From the NCBI GenBank assembly GCA_002394525.1, contig DGUF01000255.1, positions 1-7,750 of the forward strand: 7,750 nt of DNA, given 5' to 3'. The position numbers were made by a program, and so were the translations under genes. The notes under the pieces are model-generated. The model ran no database searches, was not told the DNA's origin, and saw only the letters and a program-made list of their open reading frames with translations. Below are positions 1 through 5,572 of the stretch, in pieces (position 1 is the first letter of the stretch; each line of letters opens with the position of its first letter). The stretch is from Lachnospiraceae bacterium UBA4317. GTDB taxonomy: Bacteria > Bacillota_A > Clostridia > Lachnospirales > Lachnospiraceae.

Positions 1-509
1 CGGAAGCAGCACCTGCTCCGGCCGTAGAAGCAGCTCCCGCAGAGGCCGAAAAGCCCGCGCCGAAGAAGAAGCGCACAAGAAAGACAAAGGCACAGAAGGA
101 AGAGGCAGCGTCTCCCGCAGAGGCCGAAAAGCCTGTGGAGAAGAAAAAACGCACAAGAAAGACCAAGGCGCAGAAGGAAGAACAGGCTTCGCCAGTTCAA
201 CAGGCAGAGCCAGTTCAACAGGCCTTGCCAGTTCAACAGGCAGAGCCAGTTCAAAAGGAAGCGCCTGCAGAGGCAGCAGTAGAAGCTCCTGCTGAAAAAG
301 CCGCAGAGCCGGCAGCGGAAGCCCCCGCCGGCAAGGTTGCTTCAGAGAAAACAGAAAAGGCCGCGGACAAAGCCGCTTCCGGGAAAGCTGGAAAGGCCGC
401 GGGCAAAGCCGGGACGAAAAAGGCCTCCGGCAGGAAAAAGGAGAGCGCGCCTCCGGAGAGGATCACCACGATCCTGGGCACGCCTTCTTCGAAGGAGCAG
501 AAGGACTGA
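1..509 (+). CDS. C-terminal part of an unrecognised protein with a Lys/Ala/Glu/Pro-rich disordered tail
   Basis: The frame is open from the left edge (first whole codon at 3) to TGA at 507-509, giving 168 residues of a longer protein. No start needs to lie inside: the GTG at 135 falls in the middle of a repeat and has no convincing ribosome binding site, so I read this as the 3' end of a gene beginning outside the window. The whole visible part is low complexity: two copies of a basic segment containing KKKRTRKTKAQKEE, then four PVQQA-type hexapeptides, then an Ala/Lys/Gly-rich stretch resembling histone H1-like tails, ending in ERITTILGTPSSKEQKD. No globular domain, signal peptide or membrane segment is visible. 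Such tails occur on nucleic-acid-binding and surface or scaffold proteins, so function cannot be assigned. Reality as coding sequence is supported by repeat periods that are multiples of three and by strict frame maintenance. Confidence 0.7.
   Translation, partial: EAAPAPAVEAAPAEAEKPAPKKKRTRKTKAQKEEAASPAEAEKPVEKKKRTRKTKAQKEEQASPVQQAEPVQQALPVQQAEPVQKEAPAEAAVEAPAEKAAEPAAEAPAGKVASEKTEKAADKAASGKAGKAAGKAGTKKASGRKKESAPPERITTILGTPSSKEQKD
39..182 (+). repeat. Two in-frame copies of a 22-residue basic segment, 78-bp period
   Basis: Copy 1 (39-104) and copy 2 (117-182) both encode AEAEKP, two variable residues, then KKRTRKTKAQKEE, with a 12-bp linker between them. The copies differ mainly at third codon positions and in AP versus VE after the proline, as expected of an older duplication kept under protein-level constraint. 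The array may extend beyond the left edge. Confidence 0.8.
189..260 (+). repeat. Four 18-bp units encoding xPVQQA hexapeptides
   Basis: Four consecutive 18-bp units (189-206, 207-224, 225-242, 243-260) encode SPVQQA, EPVQQA, LPVQQA and EPVQKE. The core ccagttcaacaggca is nearly identical in the first three, so this is a younger expansion than the upstream 78-bp repeat. It uses gtt and caa codons unlike the rest of the tail. The length is likely variable between strains. Confidence 0.8.
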
Positions 510-540
510 GATACCGGATGCGAAAGCGGAATGACTGAGA

Positions 541-571
541 GCGCCTGACACGCAGGAGCAGAATATTTTTT
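541..571 (+). terminator. Weak candidate terminator after the first gene
   Basis: A short hairpin can form from CCTG (544-547) and CAGG (553-556), with two further pairs beyond a mismatch. It is followed a few bases later by six T (566-571). It lies 31 bp after the stop of the first gene. The stem is short and the T run is displaced, so this is a possibility only. Confidence 0.25.
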
Positions 572-577
572 CCGGCA

Positions 578-618
578 GGGGATCCCGGGCCGGCAGATCT
601 GACCGGTCCGGGATCCCC
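578..618. other. Strong GC-rich hairpin upstream of the lacI-type gene
   Basis: Positions 578-588 (GGGGATCCCGG) and 608-618 (CCGGGATCCCC) are perfect reverse complements. The stem continues inward through 589-593/603-607 with one G.U pair, giving about 16 bp around a 9-base loop. No T run follows on either strand (the T run is on the 5' side), so it is not a standard intrinsic terminator. It lies 48 bp before the regulator's start codon and could insulate that gene from upstream transcription, stabilise mRNA or act as a protein site. The role is unknown. Confidence 0.7.
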
Positions 619-665
619 GGGGACATCATGGAAGGGAAAAACTGTTTCAGGGAAGTATACAGGAA

Positions 666-1652
666 ATGACGATCAAGGAAGTAGCACAGCTGGCAGGAGT
701 ATCGCCGGCTGCAGTCAGCCGTTATCTGAACGGTGGCTCTATCAGTGAGGAAAAAAAGGAAAGAGTCCGCAAGGCGATCGAGGAGACCGGGTACAGACCC
801 AACCCCATGGCGCAGACCATGCGCACCGGAAGGATCAACCAGGTGGGGATCATCGTCCCCAGGATCCACTCGGATTCCGTCAGCCAGATCGTGGCTGCCG
901 CGACGCAGAAGCTTTCGGAGCGCGGCTTTATGCCCCTGCTGGGCTGCACCAACCAGACGCATGAAGGCGAACACGAATATCTCCATCTCATGCAGGAGAA
1001 CCAGGTCGCCGGCATCATTCTGATGGGCACGGTCCTGACGCCCCTGATCCGCCAGGCGGCCCGCGAATGCCGGGTGCCTGTCGTGATCACCGGTCAGAAC
1101 TGCGCCGGTGTGCCCTGCGTCTATCACGATGATTTTCATGCGGTCAGAGACCTCACCAATCTGCTGATCAGACGCGGCAGGCGCCGCCTGGTCATGGTCA
1201 GCGCGCCCGAAGAGGATGTCGCTGTCGGACTCAACCGCTGCAGAGGAGCCCGGCAGGCCATGGAGGACGCCGGCCTGGCCCCCGCCTCCCTGCTTACAGA
1301 GACCAGCAGCTTTGACGTCAAGGGGGGCAGGGAGGCTATGGGACGCCTCCTGCAAAGACGCCCTGATCTGGACGGGGTCATCTGCGCGACGGACACCATG
1401 GCCATGGGGGCCATGCTGGCCCTCAGGGAAGCGGGAAGGAGGATCCCCGAAGACGTCTCTGTCGCGGGCGTCGGGGACAGCTGGTTCGATGAGGTGTCCA
1501 TACCCGCCCTCACGACAGCCCACCTGTTTTTCCACCAGTGCGGAGAGGAGGCGGCCCGGCTTCTTCTGGAGCTCATCGACAAGGGATCCAGAGAAGAGCA
1601 TATCCGGCAGATCTGCCTCCAGTACAGGATCGTGGAACGCGGTTCCATCTGA
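666..1652 (+). CDS. LacI/GalR-family transcriptional regulator, probable regulator of the downstream PTS permease
   Basis: Predicted DNA-binding repressor of 328 residues, the usual length for the family. The helix-turn-helix lies at residues 2-24 (TIKEVAQLAGVSPAAVSRYLNG, split here as TIKEVAQLAG then VSPAAVSRYLNG); P14 and A15 occupy the specificity positions at the start of the recognition helix. The hinge (about 45-56) reads NPMAQTMRTGR, with Met52 where LacI-type proteins usually carry the minor-groove-inserting Leu. Residues from about 60 form the periplasmic-binding-protein-like effector domain, with DGVICATDTMAMGAM (236-250) and PEDVSVAGVGD (261-271) as typical family signatures. The ATG at 666 is preceded by AGGGAAG at 649-655 and starts directly at the HTH, as is normal. 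The gene is followed 80 bp later by a HAD phosphatase and then by a PTS permease whose promoter carries LacI-type operators, so control of that permease is the likely job. The effector sugar is unknown. Global CcpA is less likely because the N-terminus and genomic setting look like a local regulator. Confidence 0.93.
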   Translation: MTIKEVAQLAGVSPAAVSRYLNGGSISEEKKERVRKAIEETGYRPNPMAQTMRTGRINQVGIIVPRIHSDSVSQIVAAATQKLSERGFMPLLGCTNQTHEGEHEYLHLMQENQVAGIILMGTVLTPLIRQAARECRVPVVITGQNCAGVPCVYHDDFHAVRDLTNLLIRRGRRRLVMVSAPEEDVAVGLNRCRGARQAMEDAGLAPASLLTETSSFDVKGGREAMGRLLQRRPDLDGVICATDTMAMGAMLALREAGRRIPEDVSVAGVGDSWFDEVSIPALTTAHLFFHQCGEEAARLLLELIDKGSREEHIRQICLQYRIVERGSI

Positions 1653-1732
1653 CGGGACCATGCACAAGGCAGGATCGTCCCGTGTCCCGAAGGATTTTAC
1701 AGACAACATGCTCAGGAAGGACTTGGTAACAA

Positions 1733-2575
1733 ATGAAGAAAAAACTCATTTTTCTTGATATCGACGGAACATTGACGGAGCCGGGATCAAACACACCGCC
1801 CGACAGCGCCCTCGAGGCCATCCGCGGCGCTCAGGCAAAGGGCCACCTGGTCTTTCTGTGCTCCGGCAGAAATTACGCCATGCTCTCCCCCCTGCTCCGC
1901 TATGGATTTGACGGAGTCGTGGCCAGCGCGGGCGGCTACATTACGGTCGGCGACGAGGTGGTCTACGATCATCCCATGACGGAGGAACAGGCCAGGACGG
2001 CGCTCGAGACCCTCCACAGCAGGGGCGTCTTCTGCACCGTGGAGACAAAGGACATCACCTACGGCGATGAAAACCTGGACGCCTTTCTCGAGGGAAATGC
2101 CGGCGCAAAGGGAAACAGCGAGATCGAGCGCTGGAGAAAGGCCCTGGCCGAGTCTCTTGATATCCACCCCCTCTCCGAATACGACGGGACCACCCCGGTC
2201 TACAAGGTCGTCATCATGTGCATGGAGGATGACCAGCTGAAGCCCGCCAGGGAAAAGCTGGAGAAGGATTTCGATTTTGTGATCCAGGAGATCAGCGACC
2301 CCGACCATCCCTGTCTCAACGGCGAGCTGATCAACCGGGCCTTCGACAAGGGCCGCGGCATCCTGCGGATCTGCCAGCACCTGGGGGTTCCGGTGGAAGA
2401 CACGGTCGGCTTCGGCGACAGCATGAACGACCTGGAAATGATCCGCACCGTGGGCACCAGCGTCTGCATGGAAAACGGCAGCAAAGCCCTCAAGGAGGAG
2501 AGCGACATCGTCTGCCCGGCCGTCACGGAGGACGGACTTGCCAAAGCCTTCCGGGACCTCGGCCTGTGCGACTGA
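1733..2575 (+). CDS. Cof-type HAD-superfamily (IIB cap) phosphatase
   Basis: Predicted cytoplasmic Mg-dependent phosphatase of 280 residues, typical for the Cof/YidA group. All four HAD motifs are visible: motif I FLDIDGT with nucleophile D9 and acid/base D11; motif II Ser44 in FLCSGRN; motif III Lys206 in NRAFDKGRG; motif IV GFGDSMNDLEM with D229 and D233. The stretch between motifs II and III (about 80-195) is the C2 cap that sets substrate choice. The start ATG at 1733 has AGGAAGG at 1714-1720, a longish 12-base spacing. The gene lies 80 bp behind the LacI-type regulator on the same strand with no clear terminator between, so the two are probably cotranscribed. In a PTS setting a sugar-phosphate phosphatase (relief of sugar-phosphate stress) is reasonable, but these enzymes are promiscuous and the substrate cannot be read from sequence. 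Confidence 0.92.
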   Translation: MKKKLIFLDIDGTLTEPGSNTPPDSALEAIRGAQAKGHLVFLCSGRNYAMLSPLLRYGFDGVVASAGGYITVGDEVVYDHPMTEEQARTALETLHSRGVFCTVETKDITYGDENLDAFLEGNAGAKGNSEIERWRKALAESLDIHPLSEYDGTTPVYKVVIMCMEDDQLKPAREKLEKDFDFVIQEISDPDHPCLNGELINRAFDKGRGILRICQHLGVPVEDTVGFGDSMNDLEMIRTVGTSVCMENGSKALKEESDIVCPAVTEDGLAKAFRDLGLCD

Positions 2576-2604
2576 GAACCGGCGGGCCGGCAGCAGCAAT
2601 GTTT

Positions 2605-2618
2605 TGGAATCGTTTTCA
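2605..2618. promoter_or_regulatory. Upstream cre/LacI-type operator
   Basis: TGGAATCGTTTTCA matches the CcpA cre consensus TGWAANCGNTNWCA at 13 of 14 defined or free positions, the exception being G at the first W. It agrees with the reverse complement of the second site at 2746-2759 in 12 of 14 bases, sharing CGTTTTCA. Centre-to-centre distance to that site is about 141 bp, so looping by a tetrameric or paired repressor is possible. It lies about 30 bp behind the HAD stop codon. Confidence 0.6.
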
Positions 2619-2706
2619 AAGGACTTTTGAGGGGGATTCTCTGAATCGGCAGAGCTTCCTGTCAATATGCACAAAATTCAAGGGCACTATTGGGGAAAAT
2701 ATCCGA

Positions 2707-2735
2707 TTTACAAAGAGAAAAAATTAAAATAAAAT
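2707..2735 (+). promoter_or_regulatory. Sigma-A-type promoter for the PTS permease
   Basis: A -35 box TTTACA (2707-2712, five of six matches to TTGACA), a 17-bp spacer and a -10 box TAAAAT (2730-2735, five of six matches to TATAAT) lie in an AT-rich stretch, with a predicted start near 2742. This is the best promoter in the 243-bp gap, and it places the downstream operator immediately after the start site. The predicted leader is about 77 bases. Confidence 0.7.
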
Positions 2736-2740
2736 AAAGT

Positions 2741-2771
2741 CTGAGTGAAAACGTTTACAAAAAATACTCAG
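2741..2771 (+). promoter_or_regulatory. Downstream cre/LacI-type operator (2746-2759) within a leader inverted repeat
   Basis: TGAAAACGTTTACA at 2746-2759 fits the cre consensus at every position and is centred on CG like classical LacI-family operators. It covers about +5 to +18 of the predicted transcript, where bound repressor would block initiation or early elongation. The operator is bracketed by CTGAGT (2741-2746) and ACTCAG (2766-2771), which can pair in the leader RNA. Either the neighbouring LacI-type protein or CcpA could bind it; the sequence alone does not decide, although the local repressor is favoured by position. Confidence 0.75.
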
Positions 2772-2818
2772 TAACTGTTCAACTTGTTTTTCTCACACAC
2801 AAGAGGGAGGAAAATACT

Positions 2819-4696
2819 ATGGCATTGGATTACCGCAAATGTGCGCAGGAGATCTCCGATAATATCGGAGGCGGCGCAAATGTGGTCTCCGCCGCGCACT
2901 GCGCGACAAGACTGCGTCTCGTTATCGCCGATAACGGGAAGGTCAACAAGGCGGCGCTGGAGGAGATTGATGGCGTCAAGGGCATGTTCGAGTCCAACGG
3001 ACAGCTCCAGCTGATCATCGGCACCGGCACTGTCAACAAGGTTTTTGATGAATTTATCGCGATCACCGGCGTAGCAGCCGGTACCAAGGATGACGTCAAG
3101 GCTGCAGCCGCGGCAAAGGCTCCTATCTGGAGACAGGCCCTGAAGACCGTCGGCGATGTCTTCGTTCCCATCCTGCCCGCCATCGTCGCTTCCGGTCTGA
3201 TGATGGGTCTGGTCGAAGCGCTGGCCAAGATCCCGGGCCTGGGCTTCGGCGAGAGCGACTGGTTTGCTTTCCTTGATACCGTCGCCAACACTGCGTTTGC
3301 CTATCTGCCCGTCATCGTAGCGGTCTCCGCTGCCAGGGTATTCGGCGGCAACCTCTTCCTGGGCGCCGTCATCGGTCTTCTGATGATCCACTCCGCCTTC
3401 CTCAACGGCTGGAATGTCGCCAACACCGACGCCATCAACGCCTTCTTCGGCGTCACGGACGGCGTCATCCCCCGCTGGCACCTGATCGGCAACATCGTCA
3501 CGATCCAGCGGTCCGGCTATCAGGGCCACGTCATACCGGTCATCATAGCCGTCTGGATCATGAGCGTGATCGAAAAATGGCTGCACAAGCACGTGCCTGA
3601 GATGATCGACCTCTTCGTGACCCCTCTCTGCACAGTCCTTGCAACTGCATTCCTGACCCTCTGGATCGTCGGCCCCGTCTTCTCCACTCTGGAGACCTAC
3701 GTTCTGGCCGGCGCAAAGATCCTGGTCCGCAACCCCATCGGTTCCGGTGTCATGGGCGCGATCTATCCCTGGACCGTCGTCATGGGCCTGCACCACATGT
3801 ACAATGTCATTGAGGCCGGCATGCTGGCCGAGACAGGACTCAACACCTGGATGCCCATCGCTTCCGCCGCCAACTTTGCCCAGTTCGGCGCCTGCCTTGC
3901 GGTAGGTCTCAAGGTCAAGAACCAGAAGACCAAATCCGTCGCGATCCCGTCCTCCATGTCCGCGGCCCTCGGCATCACTGAGCCCGCCATCTTCGGTGTC
4001 AACATGCGCTTCTTCAAGCCCTTCATCGCAGGCATGGTCGGCGGTGCTGTCGGCGCCCTGATTGCTGCCTTCATGGGCTTCGGCGCAACTGCTTACGGCG
4101 TTACCGGCATCCCCGGCTACCTGACTGTCTCCAACCCTGCCATGTACACCATCGTTCTCCTAATCGCAGGCGGCATCGCCTTCGCGGGCACATGGGTATT
4201 CTGGAAAGAGGAAGAGAAGAAGAAAGCTCCCGCGGCTCCCGCTGTTGAGATCAAGGTTCCCGAAAACACTGTCATCAGCTGCTCCGCAGGCACCGTCAAG
4301 GCTCCCGCCATGGGCGCGGTCATCGCCAGAGAGGACATCGAGGACGAGACCTTTGCCAGCGGCGTCCTGGGCGACGGCGTAGGCATCAAGCCCGCCGCAG
4401 GCTATGTCGTGGCTCCCTTCGACGGCGAGATCACTTCCGTCGCTGATTCCAAGCACGCGATCGGCATCGCCAGCCCCTCCGGCATGGAGCTTCTGATCCA
4501 CGTCGGCGTCGACACAGTCGCCATGAACGGCGACGGCTTCGATCCCCAGGTTGCCGAAGGCGACCAGGTCAAGGCCGGCCAGCTCCTGCTCAACTTTGAT
4601 ATTGACAAGATCAAAGCCGCCAACCACCCCGACACAGTCGTTGTCCTGCTCACCAACGCGGACGACTACGAGGATGTCGTGTGCGGAAACCAGTAA
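2819..4696 (+). CDS. PTS sugar permease EIIBCA, glucose/sucrose/beta-glucoside superfamily, probably sucrose- or glucoside-type
   Basis: Membrane permease of 625 residues that imports a sugar while phosphorylating it. EIIB is at about 1-90, with phospho-acceptor Cys28 in AAHCATRLR and the GTGTVNKVF segment. EIIC (about 105-462) has multiple hydrophobic spans, MGLHHMYNVIEAG (322-334) and the conserved GITEPAIFGVN (385-395, Glu388). A charged Lys/Glu then Ala/Pro linker (463-480) joins EIIA (about 485-625), which carries both active-site histidines: H546 (KHAIGI) and the phosphorylated H561 (LLIHVGVDTV). FGVNMRFFKPFIAG and YGVTGIPGYL recall sucrose permeases (ScrA/SacP), but related glucoside and trehalose permeases are hard to separate and no hydrolase gene is in view. 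AGGGAGG (2804-2810) lies 8 bases before the ATG. The gene has its own promoter and paired operators, and appears to be transcribed alone. All phosphorelay residues are present, so it should be active with the HPr and enzyme I encoded next to it. Confidence 0.93.
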   Translation: MALDYRKCAQEISDNIGGGANVVSAAHCATRLRLVIADNGKVNKAALEEIDGVKGMFESNGQLQLIIGTGTVNKVFDEFIAITGVAAGTKDDVKAAAAAKAPIWRQALKTVGDVFVPILPAIVASGLMMGLVEALAKIPGLGFGESDWFAFLDTVANTAFAYLPVIVAVSAARVFGGNLFLGAVIGLLMIHSAFLNGWNVANTDAINAFFGVTDGVIPRWHLIGNIVTIQRSGYQGHVIPVIIAVWIMSVIEKWLHKHVPEMIDLFVTPLCTVLATAFLTLWIVGPVFSTLETYVLAGAKILVRNPIGSGVMGAIYPWTVVMGLHHMYNVIEAGMLAETGLNTWMPIASAANFAQFGACLAVGLKVKNQKTKSVAIPSSMSAALGITEPAIFGVNMRFFKPFIAGMVGGAVGALIAAFMGFGATAYGVTGIPGYLTVSNPAMYTIVLLIAGGIAFAGTWVFWKEEEKKKAPAAPAVEIKVPENTVISCSAGTVKAPAMGAVIAREDIEDETFASGVLGDGVGIKPAAGYVVAPFDGEITSVADSKHAIGIASPSGMELLIHVGVDTVAMNGDGFDPQVAEGDQVKAGQLLLNFDIDKIKAANHPDTVVVLLTNADDYEDVVCGNQ

Positions 4697-4764
4697 GAGC
4701 ATAACCGCGGGGAGGCGTCTGACATTTTGTCCTGATGCATCCCGCAAAGTGATCATGTAATACA

Positions 4765-4803
4765 GGAAGCGGCAGTCTGCGCTATGTCCGGGCTGCCGCT
4801 TCT
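4765..4803 (+). terminator. Probable transcription-end hairpin of the PTS permease gene
   Basis: GAAGCGGCAG (4766-4775) and CTGCCGCTTC (4793-4802) are perfect reverse complements, with one more G.U pair outside and a 17-base loop. It lies 69 bp after the permease stop. The following sequence has only scattered T, so it is a weak intrinsic terminator, or a 3'-end stabilising hairpin. Confidence 0.5.
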
Positions 4804-4826
4804 GCTTACCGCGGTCCGGCTGCCGG

Positions 4827-5032
4827 GGCGCGCGGCCTGTGGTTTTTGCGGGCCCGGCTGCACACTGGCGCAGCTGTCCAGGCGTCCGGATCTATGGCGC
4901 GCGGCCTGAAGTCTTGCGGGAGCGGCTGCACACTGGCGCAGCTGTCCAGGCGTCCGGATCTATGGCGCACAGCCTGTGGCTTTTGCGGGCGCGGCGATTT
5001 ACTGACGCATATGTTCAGGCACCTGAAGCTAC
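4827..5032. repeat. GC-rich tandem repeat, three units of 68-69 bp, noncoding
   Basis: Unit 1 is at 4827-4895 (69 bp), unit 2 at 4896-4963 (68 bp) and a decayed unit 3 at 4964-5032. Units 1 and 2 share a perfect 46-bp block (4855-4900 equals 4923-4968). Unit 3 keeps the head (ggcgc..agcctgtgg.ttttgcggg) but only about 60 percent of the second half. The period is not a multiple of three and the frame shifts between copies, so open frames across it (65 and 72 codons) are probably chance. With the hairpin before it and the ptsH promoter after it, this accounts for most of the 512-bp gap between the permease gene and ptsH. The function is unknown. Confidence 0.85.
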
Positions 5033-5098
5033 ATGAAAAAAAGTGCCAAAATACACGCCTTTAAAGGCATAAAAATTGTAAAAAGTTAAGAAAGACGG

Positions 5099-5127
5099 TT
5101 TTTTATTCGCGGAAATCGTAGTATAAT
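5099..5127 (+). promoter_or_regulatory. Promoter of ptsH with perfect -10 box
   Basis: A perfect -10 box TATAAT is at 5122-5127 within an AT-rich stretch. The -35 region is poor: a T run at 5099-5104 lies at 17-bp spacing but matches TTGACA badly, so activation or other promoter features may matter. The predicted start is near 5134, giving a leader of about 75 bases. In it CCATAG (5130-5135) and CTATGG (5158-5163) could pair, though the first bases may precede the start site. No good cre site was seen here. Confidence 0.6.
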
Positions 5128-5208
5128 ACCCATAGCTTTTGGGAAACGGCATACTCCCTATGGACTATGTGCCCAATATAATCAAATCAGAGAAGGAGAA
5201 AAAAGATC

Positions 5209-5466
5209 ATGAAAGAAATCAAATTCACAGTAACTGATCCGCTTGGAATCCACGCTCGTCCCGCAGGAATTCTTGTCAAAGAGGCAAAGAAGTTCAGCTC
5301 CAAGATCACAGTCTGGAAGGGCGACAAGAGCTGCGATATGAGAAAGCTCCTTGCTCTGATGGGCCTGGCTGTCAAGCAGAACGATGAGATCACTGTCCAG
5401 GTCGAGGGCGATGATGAAGCTGCCTGCGCTGAGGCAATTGAGAAATTCCTGAAAGAGAACTTCTAA
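5209..5466 (+). CDS. ptsH: HPr phosphocarrier protein with Lys in place of Ser46
   Basis: Small cytosolic phosphocarrier of 85 residues that takes phosphate from enzyme I and passes it to EIIA domains. His15 lies in the signature GIHARPA (13-19). Ungapped comparison with the remembered Bacillus HPr sequence places Lys46 (codon AAG, 5344-5346) where the HPr kinase/phosphorylase target Ser46 sits: the region reads DMRKLLALMG instead of NLKSIMGVM. General phosphotransfer should work, but Ser46-P-dependent CcpA co-repression and inducer control should not operate through this protein. I recall similar Ser46-less HPr sequences in other clostridia, so it may be lineage-typical. AAGGAG (5193-5198) is 10 bases before the ATG. 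It has its own promoter, and a terminator separates it from ptsI 106 bp downstream, an arrangement that would give more HPr than enzyme I. Confidence 0.97.
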   Translation: MKEIKFTVTDPLGIHARPAGILVKEAKKFSSKITVWKGDKSCDMRKLLALMGLAVKQNDEITVQVEGDDEAACAEAIEKFLKENF

Positions 5467-5478
5467 TCAGACTGACCG

Positions 5479-5526
5479 GAGGGGCGACTGTTCGGGGTTT
5501 CGAACAGCCGCGCCTCTTTTTCTTTT
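5479..5526 (+). terminator. Intrinsic terminator or attenuator between ptsH and ptsI
   Basis: CTGTTCG (5488-5494) pairs with CGAACAG (5501-5507) around a GGGTTT loop. The stem extends through GAGGGGCG (5479-5486) against CGCGCCTC (5509-5516) with two internal mismatches. It is followed by TTTTTCTTTT (5517-5526). This is a strong intrinsic terminator on the plus strand, 12 bp after the ptsH stop. Since ptsI follows with only weak promoter candidates (for example TATAGA at 5545-5550), partial readthrough is likely. Confidence 0.88.
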
Positions 5527-5572
5527 GCGAAAACAGTAATTTTTTATAGATAGATTCAGGAGGAAGCAAGTT

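Noticed and set aside
545..573. CTGACA (545-550) as a -35 box for the LacI-type gene
   Set aside because: No acceptable -10 box lies at 16-18 bp spacing; the AT-rich stretch is too close.
633..650. GGGAAAAACTGTTTCAG as an autoregulatory operator before the LacI-type gene
   Set aside because: It has only rough symmetry, an odd-length centre without CG, and poor agreement with the two better operators at 2605 and 2746.
342..1709. Long minus-strand open frame (455 codons)
   Set aside because: It overlaps both the Lys/Ala-rich tail and the LacI-type gene antisense, shows no recognisable domain, and follows from GC-rich codon bias in the plus-strand genes.
2760..2818. LicT/SacT-type antiterminator site in the permease leader
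   Set aside because: No RAT-like imperfect palindrome overlapping a terminator stem with a T run is seen; only short 5-6 bp stems occur, and no antiterminator gene is nearby.
4839..5064. Two plus-strand open frames of 65 and 72 codons across the tandem repeat
   Set aside because: The same repeat DNA is read in different frames in successive copies, there is no good ribosome binding site, and no protein-level pattern is kept between copies.
5057..5068. Perfect 12-bp palindrome GCCTTTAAAGGC upstream of the ptsH promoter
   Set aside because: It has no loop for an RNA hairpin and no recognised operator match; a short palindrome like this can arise by chance, though a protein site cannot be excluded.
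5138..5155. cre-like site in the ptsH leader around GGGAAACGGCATAC
   Set aside because: It matches only part of the left half and fails most defined positions on the right half.
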